A stretch of 64,000 nucleotides of DNA from Pseudoalteromonas sp. (GTDB lineage Bacteria > Pseudomonadota > Gammaproteobacteria > Enterobacterales > Alteromonadaceae): assembly GCF_018402495.1 (NCBI RefSeq), contig NZ_JAGYIU010000002.1:152984-216983 (forward strand), written 5' to 3'. The notes beneath the pieces are model-generated. The model worked only from the letters and a program-made list of their open reading frames with translations, ran no database searches and was not told where the DNA came from. Shown one piece after another: positions 58,165 through 64,000 of this stretch. Position 1 is the stretch's first letter; every line of letters starts with the position of its first letter. The position numbers and the translations under genes were made by a program.

Positions 58165-58467
58165 TCAGCATTCCCAGCTACAGAGCTCACAAAAATTACC
58201 TCTACGAACACACACTGCGATTAGTGTGCCAGTGGTATCATGTATCACTAAAAATTCTGGTGATTCAGCCGCGGATAATTCCAACGTCTCATTGTTATGA
58301 CACGCTTTATTTGCACTTTTATCACTGTCTAAATAAGTGTTTGCTAGTGTGGTGTTAGGTAAAAATATGTGGCGTTAGGTAAAAATATGTGGCGTTAGGT
58401 AAAAATATGTGGCGTTAGGTAAAAATATAAAGCAAACGCTAATACGTAAAATTGGTTTTCTTATCAT
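58165..58467 (-). pseudogene. Small Cys-rich secreted protein, disrupted by a 20 bp repeat expansion
   Basis: From ATG 58467 the frame reads MIRKPILRISVCFIFLPN, then meets copies of a 20 bp repeat and hits a stop after 30 codons. If only one repeat unit is kept, a single open frame of 80 residues runs to the TGA at 58165, with signal peptide ...LPNTTLA, then NTYLDSDKSANKACHNN and a Cys-rich end (FCELCSWEC). Its mature start matches the downstream gene (NACLDSGQSANQVCQKD), so it is a paralogue. The three extra units add 60 bp, in frame overall, but intermediate frames contain stops. Could be a pseudogene or a switchable gene. Confidence 0.7.
58354..58428. repeat. 20 bp tandem repeat, three full copies and one partial
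   Basis: Unit GTTAGGTAAAAATATGTGGC, copies at 58354, 58374 and 58394 exact, then a 15-base partial at 58414. It covers the signal-peptide cleavage region of the broken secreted-protein gene. Copy number decides the frame. Confidence 0.95.
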
Positions 58468-58535
58468 AATCCTTGATTTAAAAATATGCGAAAAGGGGTA
58501 TAAAAACCCCAAGCTTCTTAGTAGAACTTTCAGAG

Positions 58536-59417
58536 CTAGTGCTGGCTACAAGTTAATGTGAGACTGCATTGCCCCGTGTATTCACAATTAGAAGATGAAC
58601 TACAATACATACGATTTCTGTTGTATGATTCATTTAAGAAATTATCTAACTCGCTATTAAATTCATGTCCATTATTGTGATCCAAGCTGATATCTACCAT
58701 CTTATCAGTGACAGTTGCATAACCCTTGAGTTGTTCACATATTCCGTTGTTATTGAACGCACATATTATTGTCCCGCCACCTAGTGTATTAGTGATTCCA
58801 AACTTCATCGGTTGCACGTTGAGGGCTTGCATATCCATCTTAACATCTTGACCATTCGCACCACGCTTCAAGGCTCTATCTGCTATGGCTGATGCTCTAT
58901 CTGCTCGCTCAAGATTTTTGTCGTTTATTCTTCTACCACTGCTTTGCATAGACTGATTATCATTATCCACTTTTTTTAAAGACCCGCTGTCTTTAGTGGC
59001 GGTATTGCTATCGTATATTTCGGGGCAACCATTTTTGTCACAACACACTTCCATTGTTGGGTCGCATTGGTAAACAACTTTTTCATAAATTCTATCTTCT
59101 ACATGGGCATTACGAAATCCCCAGAAAATATCTGTGATTACTGCATCGAGGTTGCCACAGTTACTCTTACAGCTTGCTATAAAGTCATAATCAACATGCA
59201 CTAACTCCCCAGTTGATTTCTCGCGCACCCGTTTTGCATGCACTTTTTGCTCTGTATTATTAGCATCTTTAAAGAACATCACTAATAGATCATAAGCATA
59301 ATCTTTTTGGCAAACTTGATTTGCACTTTGACCGCTGTCTAAGCAGGCGTTGGCTAGTGTGGGGGTAGGTGTAAATAAAAAGCATACACCAATGAGTAAA
59401 AGTAGTTTTTTAATCAT
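58536..59417 (-). CDS. Cys-rich secreted protein of unknown function
   Basis: A 293-residue protein with a signal peptide (MIKKLLLLIGVCFLFTPTPTLA). It has about 15 cysteines in groups: CKSNCG, VYQCDPTMEVCCDKNGCPEI, and a C-terminal CSSSSNCEYTGQCSLTLTC, so it is probably disulfide-rich and exported. The middle (DNDNQSMQSSGRRINDKNLE) is polar. I do not recognise the family. The first residues after the signal resemble those of the broken gene at 58165. Its start codon follows a run of three heptamer repeats containing the ribosome-binding site. Accessory in character. Confidence 0.72.
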   Translation of the reverse strand: MIKKLLLLIGVCFLFTPTPTLANACLDSGQSANQVCQKDYAYDLLVMFFKDANNTEQKVHAKRVREKSTGELVHVDYDFIASCKSNCGNLDAVITDIFWGFRNAHVEDRIYEKVVYQCDPTMEVCCDKNGCPEIYDSNTATKDSGSLKKVDNDNQSMQSSGRRINDKNLERADRASAIADRALKRGANGQDVKMDMQALNVQPMKFGITNTLGGGTIICAFNNNGICEQLKGYATVTDKMVDISLDHNNGHEFNSELDNFLNESYNRNRMYCSSSSNCEYTGQCSLTLTCSQH

Positions 59418-59420
59418 AAT

Positions 59421-59441
59421 CCTTAATCCTTAATCCTTAAT
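59421..59441 (-). repeat. (CCTTAAT)x3 carrying repeated ribosome-binding sites
   Basis: Three heptamers just before the start codon. Each gives AAGG on the minus strand, at about 3, 10 and 17 bases from the ATG. The upstream broken paralogue has one such AAGGATT. Confidence 0.85.
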
Positions 59442-59662
59442 CATTTATTATTAATTGTAGTGACCAGTATAAATACTAGCTCAAAAAAACATCGGAAGAT
59501 ACAAACTAATAAATATTTTTTGTAAACGAAAGTTAATAAAATATTTCACTTTGCTTTTATAGGCTGCAACTTATTATTCAGCAACTTATTTTAAAATAAT
59601 TTATTTTAAAACAATAATTTAGCGAAAATTAAGTTTATTTTCATTGATAGGTGTACTAACAA
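59442..59662. other. AT-rich spacer, no gene seen
   Basis: Very AT-rich, about 220 bp, presumably holding the promoter of the secreted-protein gene. No supported frame. Confidence 0.55.
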
Positions 59663-59664
59663 CA

Positions 59665-59697
59665 AAAAGCCTCACCAACTTAATGATAAGGCTTTTA
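59665..59697. terminator. Rho-independent terminator after the AbgT gene
   Basis: AAAAGCCT and AGGCTTTT arms with a 16-base loop and T run on the minus strand, 27 bp past the stop. Confidence 0.8.
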
Positions 59698-59723
59698 TTT
59701 TATACTACATATTCGTTTTAAAG

Positions 59724-61283
59724 TTATGGCGCTACTGCAGGGTAAACATAGCTTGAATCTAAGCCTAGCGGAATACCGAGTGCCCAGTAACCTAGTAAGA
59801 AGATACTCCAGCCAATCATAAAGGCGATTGAATACGGTAGCATCATCGCAATAAGCGTACCAATACCTGTACCTTTAACATACTTTTGACAGTACACCAC
59901 CACCAGCGGGAAGTAAGGCATGAGCGGGGTAATAATATTAGAGCTAGAATCGCCCACACGATACGCCGCTTGCGTTAGATCCGGTGAAATACCCAGTTGC
60001 ATTAGCATAGGCACAAATACCGGGCCTAACAGCGCCCATTTAGCCGAGCTTGAACCTACAAATAAGTTTACAAAACCAGTTAAAAAGATGATACCCACAA
60101 CGGTAACCGCACTCGGTAGCGCCATTGATTTTAATAATTCCGCCCCTTCGATTGCCAACAATGCCCCTAAATTCGAGTTGCTAAACGCAGCAATAAATAA
60201 TGAACAAAAGAAGGCCATAACAATATAATACGCCATGCCTCCCATTGCTTTGCTCATGGCATCTATCATGTCTTTTGAACTTTTAAAGGTGCCTACGGTA
60301 AAACCATATACTGCGCCTGGGATCCAAAATAACAAAAATATCAGCGGTACTATTGATTGCATTAGTGGTGAGCTAAAGTTTGTTAAAGAGCCATCGCTGC
60401 TGCGCATAGCTGAATCAGCTGGTGCAGATACATACGCTAATAATGCAATACCTGCGATCATTACGCTACTTGCAATAAGAAAAGCGCGCTTTTCGTCGCT
60501 ACGCGCATCTTCAAATGCTGGTAGGTCTTGAGTTTCGCCATCAACTGGTGAATTTTTTAAACGTGGTTCAATAATTTTATCGGTAATATACCAGCCCAAC
60601 ATCACAATAAATAAGCTCGATGCAGAAGCAAATCCCCAGTTATTTAATGGGTTAATGCTCATAGTGGGATTAATAATTTGTGCTGCGCTTTGCGTAAAGC
60701 TTTGCAGAAGTGGATCAATACCTGATGGAATAAAATTAGCGCCAAAACCACCACTGACCCCAGCAAACGCCGCGGCAATACCAGCAAGCGGATGACGACC
60801 GGCGGCAAAAAATATAACCCCTGCCAGAGGAATAACCAGCACATAACCTGCATCGGTTGCTGTATGGCTCACAATAGCCACTAAAATAATTGAGGGTGTA
60901 AGTAACTTTTTAGGCGTCACCTTGAGCATTAATTTAAGGCCTGTATTAATAAAGCCTGAATGCTCTGCAACACCCACACCTAACATAGCCACTAGCACCA
61001 CACCTAACGGCGCAAAACCAGTAAAGGTTTTTACCATGGACGACAAAAAGGTTGCTAATGAATCGCTGGCAAGCATGTTATTTATAATAATGGCTTCGCC
61101 AGTGCGTGGGTCGATTGCATCAAATGTGACGCCTGAAAACCACCAAGACAGCAGCCAAATTAGTAACATGGCAAACAAAAAGATAATTGCTGGATCAGGA
61201 AGCTTATTACCTACCCGCTCAACAAAATTTAAAAATCGCGCAACTATGCCCGTTGGCATTGTCGCATCATTGTTATTATTCAT
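59724..61283 (-). CDS. AbgT-family transporter
   Basis: A 519-residue inner-membrane protein with about eleven hydrophobic segments. FLNFVERVGNKLPDPAIIF at the start, SHTATDAGYVLVIPLAG in the middle and VGDSSSNIITPLMPYFPLV in the last third are the family signature of AbgT (p-aminobenzoyl-glutamate uptake) and MtrF (drug export). Which direction or substrate applies cannot be told. It is a single gene with its own terminator. Confidence 0.93.
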   Translation of the reverse strand: MNNNNDATMPTGIVARFLNFVERVGNKLPDPAIIFLFAMLLIWLLSWWFSGVTFDAIDPRTGEAIIINNMLASDSLATFLSSMVKTFTGFAPLGVVLVAMLGVGVAEHSGFINTGLKLMLKVTPKKLLTPSIILVAIVSHTATDAGYVLVIPLAGVIFFAAGRHPLAGIAAAFAGVSGGFGANFIPSGIDPLLQSFTQSAAQIINPTMSINPLNNWGFASASSLFIVMLGWYITDKIIEPRLKNSPVDGETQDLPAFEDARSDEKRAFLIASSVMIAGIALLAYVSAPADSAMRSSDGSLTNFSSPLMQSIVPLIFLLFWIPGAVYGFTVGTFKSSKDMIDAMSKAMGGMAYYIVMAFFCSLFIAAFSNSNLGALLAIEGAELLKSMALPSAVTVVGIIFLTGFVNLFVGSSSAKWALLGPVFVPMLMQLGISPDLTQAAYRVGDSSSNIITPLMPYFPLVVVYCQKYVKGTGIGTLIAMMLPYSIAFMIGWSIFLLGYWALGIPLGLDSSYVYPAVAP

Positions 61284-61377
61284 TTCACTTGTTCCCTAGA
61301 ATTTAGTCTGTGCTACTTTAGCGTATATAAGGAATGAGGTAAATTTTAACTGAATAAACAAGCTTGTTTTTAGGCAC

Positions 61378-61402
61378 AAAAAAACGCGGTTAATTAACCG
61401 CG
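61378..61402 (-). terminator. Rho-independent terminator after yfcL
   Basis: CGCGGTTAATTAACCGCG is a perfect 18 bp palindrome followed on the minus strand by a seven-T run, 25 bp past the yfcL stop. Confidence 0.85.
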
Positions 61403-61426
61403 CGCTTATATACAAACATAAAAAGC

Positions 61427-61702
61427 TTATGCGAGTGCTTTTACCTCATCCCATAATCTTACTACCAGTGCTTTATCGTCTTCATTTAATTCGCCATTGC
61501 GGTAGGCTTTTACTAGACTTTTTTCAACCGTGTCGTTTAGCTCTGCAATTTCTAAATTTAACTCTTCAACCTGTGCATACCCTACAGCTAAATCAAAATG
61601 ACCGCGTAAATAACCGCCAGCAAATAGCTCGTCATCGGTGGCTTTAATTACTAAATCATCAAAGTATTGCTGCGCAGCATCTATGTAATTTACTAAACTC
61701 AT
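61427..61702 (-). CDS. yfcL: YfcL family protein
   Basis: A 91-residue cytosolic acidic helical protein: FDDLVIKATDDELFAGGYLRGHFDLAVGYA is the YfcL hallmark (quoted core: DELFAGGYLRGHFDLAVGYA). Length matches E. coli YfcL (92). It lies 4 bp after the NAD-kinase-like gene and near epmC, as in E. coli where yfcL adjoins yfcM. No function is known. Confidence 0.88.
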   Translation of the reverse strand: MSLVNYIDAAQQYFDDLVIKATDDELFAGGYLRGHFDLAVGYAQVEELNLEIAELNDTVEKSLVKAYRNGELNEDDKALVVRLWDEVKALA

Positions 61703-61705
61703 GTG

Positions 61706-62848
61706 TTATTTCTCCTCAAGGTGCAGCCCATCTTGATGACCTACTGCATACATAATGTGGTCGTTAAACCCACTGGTTACACGAATATAACCGCTTAATT
61801 CATCATCTAGCTCGCTATCGCCGGTGTCACATATAAGCGGTCGGCCATTTAAAGCCTGTAATTTTGTTTTTGTTGCCACCACAATAATATTATCGCGACC
61901 TATGGCTTTAATTAACGCAGGACTGAGTTGTTGATTACCTCGGCCAAAAATATGTCCTTGGCCGCCAATTAAGGTGATCACGAGTTTTGTATCTCGCCCA
62001 GCTGTAAGCTCAAGTAATTGTTGCGCTGTTAAGTCTTGCCCTACTAAGGCTTGGTCTTGAACTAAATCAACACCAAGCAAGGTGTTTTCTAATCCCATTT
62101 CTTCCATTACCGCGCCAACCGTAGAGCCACTGCCCATCACATAAAGTGTATCGGCATCCATTTCACCGACCACATAAGCGGCAATATCAGCAAGTACCAG
62201 TTCATCGGTTTCTTTACCGCCATTTTTAACCGCTTGAACATAACGCACTTCACTGGGTACTTGCATTTCACCATAACGTTTTGCTTTAACTGTGCCTTGG
62301 CGAAACGCGACTTCATCAATGTCCATCACATCGGCATCGCTTAACGTTACCAGCTCACCTTTAACTAACATTTCAACCACGCGCCCAGCGGCTTTTGGCG
62401 TAATTGCATATACCCCAGAGTGAATTTTACACCCCGCAGGAATGCCCAAAACAGGTACTGTGTCTTCTACCGCATGGCAAATATTGCGTGCGGTGCCATC
62501 TCCACCAGCAAATAAAATTAAATCAACACCGTGCTGCTGTAATAAACGAGCTGCAGCTTCAGTATCGTCATAGGTTGTGGGCTCGCTACTTTGGTAAACC
62601 ACTTGCGTATTAAAACCCAACGCCTTTGCTGTTTGCTCTCCCATCTCATCATTAACAGTATAAATAGTAATATTGGATTGATGAGGTACAAGCACTTCAA
62701 GTGCAGCTTTAGTGCGGCTATTTGATTTTGGCTTTGCACCTAATGCAATCGCTTTAGCAGCCGTATCTTCGCCGTCACTGCCTTTTAGCGCAACGCTGCC
62801 GCCCAGTCCTGCGACCGGATTTACAATCAACCCTAATTTAAATTGCAT
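61706..62848 (-). CDS. ATP-NAD kinase-like protein (COG3199)
   Basis: A 380-residue protein with the diacylglycerol/NAD kinase fold. The N-terminal GLIVNPVAGLGGSVALKGSD and the nucleotide site LILFAGGDGTARNICHAV are visible; GDGT is the kinase GGDGT motif. Later ITLIGGQGHIFGRGNQQLSP is typical of the group. The family is annotated as ATP-NAD kinase but is distinct from NadK, and its substrate is not firm. It overlaps epmC by 11 bp and is 4 bp before yfcL. Confidence 0.86.
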   Translation of the reverse strand: MQFKLGLIVNPVAGLGGSVALKGSDGEDTAAKAIALGAKPKSNSRTKAALEVLVPHQSNITIYTVNDEMGEQTAKALGFNTQVVYQSSEPTTYDDTEAAARLLQQHGVDLILFAGGDGTARNICHAVEDTVPVLGIPAGCKIHSGVYAITPKAAGRVVEMLVKGELVTLSDADVMDIDEVAFRQGTVKAKRYGEMQVPSEVRYVQAVKNGGKETDELVLADIAAYVVGEMDADTLYVMGSGSTVGAVMEEMGLENTLLGVDLVQDQALVGQDLTAQQLLELTAGRDTKLVITLIGGQGHIFGRGNQQLSPALIKAIGRDNIIVVATKTKLQALNGRPLICDTGDSELDDELSGYIRVTSGFNDHIMYAVGHQDGLHLEEK

Positions 62849-63392
62849 CTATTAACTCCTTGGGAGATTGCCATAAAAACTGCGGTGCAGTTAACGGCCA
62901 TGTGGTGTTATAAAATTTACACAGTGCATTTAGTAACAATGTGGTTCGCGGGTTAAATCCGTCTTGCAGCAACTGTAATAACGTTGCATGAACACGCGAT
63001 TGAAATGCAAATCGACAGGTTTGCTCACCATTTAAGTTATCAACCGAGACATTAAATTCAAATCCCGCGGCCACACTCAACGCCCACTCGATTGCTTGCG
63101 GTTTTACCTCTACTGATTCAAATTCCGCCTGCTGTGAAGCATCGCGCCCATCGGGGCAATACCAATAACCATAATCTTCAACTAAGCGACGCTGCGAACC
63201 TGCTACTAACCAATGAGCTATTTCATGTAATGCACTGGCATAAAAACCATGAGCAAATACAATTTGATGATAAGGCGTTGTATCGTTTGCGGGAATGTAA
63301 ATAGGCTCGTGCTCACCTTTTACCAAACGCGTATTATGGCTTTGGTAGAAAGTGTGTTCAAAAATACAAATAAGATCAGCGATTTGATGCAT
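62838..63392 (-). CDS. epmC: Elongation factor P hydroxylase
   Basis: A 184-residue cytosolic oxygenase (YfcM) that hydroxylates the modified lysine of EF-P. RLVKGEHEPIYIPAND, IVFAHGFYASALHEIAHWLVAG with the metal-binding HEIAH, and DYGYWYCPDGRDASQQAEFE are the conserved blocks. It is the first gene of a three-gene operon with the NAD-kinase-like gene and yfcL. EF-P and its other modifiers are not in this window. Confidence 0.93.
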   Translation of the reverse strand: MHQIADLICIFEHTFYQSHNTRLVKGEHEPIYIPANDTTPYHQIVFAHGFYASALHEIAHWLVAGSQRRLVEDYGYWYCPDGRDASQQAEFESVEVKPQAIEWALSVAAGFEFNVSVDNLNGEQTCRFAFQSRVHATLLQLLQDGFNPRTTLLLNALCKFYNTTWPLTAPQFLWQSPKELIDAI

Positions 63393-63647
63393 AAATAAGG
63401 TTATTTTGTCTCGGCTAAAGCGCCCAAAGGCACACTAAAAACGAAACGAATTGTACGGACTTTTCAGCGCAAAGTAAAAGCTAGCTTATTAAAATGTAAT
63501 TCGCCCAATACGCAACGTATTTACTCATAAGTTTATAATGTTTACCTTATACACAGCTAAGACAAACTTAAACTTTATACACTTATTTACTCAACACATA
63601 ATTACACTTACCATAGGCATATCAAAAACCTAAATTGATTCATCCTT

Positions 63648-64000
63648 ATGGTTAAACTCCTTATCTCCGTGCCATGGCTATTTAGCATTATGGTCTCATT
63701 TTCGCTGTTAACAACCTCTGGCATTAGCCATGCAAAAAGTATTAGTATTAACGTGTTTGCTATTCCCTCAAAGCCTATTATTGAGCTTATGGCGAAAACG
63801 AGTGATACATTAGCAAAACAACAAATGACCACGTTTTACCAGCAAGGGTTACCTGTGCATGCCACCTTGTATTTAACGGACTATCCATTAGCGGCACAAA
63901 ATAAAATTAAGCAGGTGGTGGAGCGTATTGTAAAGAAACACCAACCTTTTGAAATTAAAGCTAATGGGTTTAGTGTATCAGCCAGTAATTGGGCATTTAT
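63648..64000 (+). CDS. Exported 2H-phosphoesterase-like protein (3' end cut by window)
   Basis: An open frame from ATG 63648 to the window edge, 117 codons so far. It begins with a signal peptide (MVKLLISVPWLFSIMVSFSL...ISHA), then a domain with VHATLYLTDYPLAAQNKI: the HxT-hydrophobic pattern is the first half of a 2H phosphoesterase site, as in 2'-5' RNA ligase-like proteins. The second HxT motif would lie beyond the window. No ribosome-binding site is clear, so the start is unsure. Export is unusual for the family. Confidence 0.62.
   Translation, partial: MVKLLISVPWLFSIMVSFSLLTTSGISHAKSISINVFAIPSKPIIELMAKTSDTLAKQQMTTFYQQGLPVHATLYLTDYPLAAQNKIKQVVERIVKKHQPFEIKANGFSVSASNWAF

Noticed and set aside
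63608..63832. Minus-strand frame of 74 codons
   Set aside because: It lies opposite the signal peptide and start of the exported 2H-like protein and shows no domain.

Overview
The window looks like a chromosomal segment of a marine gammaproteobacterium of the order Alteromonadales, most probably Pseudoalteromonas. This rests on AT-rich coding sequence, on gene orders shared with Escherichia coli and its relatives (mltD-gloB-yafS-rnhA-dnaQ-tRNA-Asp, and tRNA-fMet-rimP-nusA-infB-rbfA-truB-rpsO-pnp-nlpI), and on families typical of this order (DUF3334, TIGR03503, fused MrpAB, GH109). The genus is an inference from content; no database was searched. Most of the window is core genome, with accessory patches at about 28.3-31.2 kb and 57.9-59.5 kb.

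Layout. 0-8 kb: the RNA helicase rhlE (cut by the window edge), a 2-oxoglutarate/Fe(II) oxygenase, a coiled-coil orphan with two unexplained dyads upstream, a Qnr/McbG-like pentapeptide protein, aspS, a DUF72 protein, a YgjP-like metallopeptidase and a CheX-like DUF3334 protein. 8-13.4 kb: cmoA-cmoB (tRNA wobble uridine modification), purM-purN overlapping a DUF3108 protein, and a YafJ-type amidotransferase. 13.6-18 kb: fadE behind a FadR-like operator, and an orphan ABC exporter pair. 18-25 kb: a small MITE-like element, five tandem tRNA-Asp genes under one strong promoter, then TIGR03503, dnaQ, rnhA, yafS, gloB and mltD. 25-31.4 kb: a Tat-exported GH109-like oxidoreductase, an M28 peptidase, a PDC-sensor membrane protein and a family of small exported EF-hand proteins, one copy of which is split by a 264 bp element.

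31.4-41.2 kb: a copper block (cupredoxin, CopA ATPase, MerR regulator with a 19 bp-spacer promoter), a DUF2059 protein and the six-gene Mrp sodium/proton antiporter operon with mrpA and mrpB fused. 41.4-53 kb: a metzincin-like secreted protein coupled to nlpI, then the pnp-rpsO-truB-rbfA-infB-nusA-rimP transcription/translation block with its tRNA-fMet, including recognisable leader structures for pnp and rimP. 53-64 kb: an iron-sulfur photolyase, an IbpA-type chaperone, grxA, the helicase deaD, a Cys-rich secreted protein with a broken paralogue, an AbgT transporter, the yfcL / NAD-kinase-like / epmC set, and the start of a 2H-phosphoesterase-like exported protein.

I found no CRISPR array, prophage, integron, full-length insertion sequence, toxin-antitoxin pair or defence island. 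The least explained material is small: the EF-hand family and its element-split member, the Cys-rich secreted pair with tandem repeats in its leader regions, the HExxH protein coupled to nlpI, and several dyad or repeat motifs in intergenic DNA.
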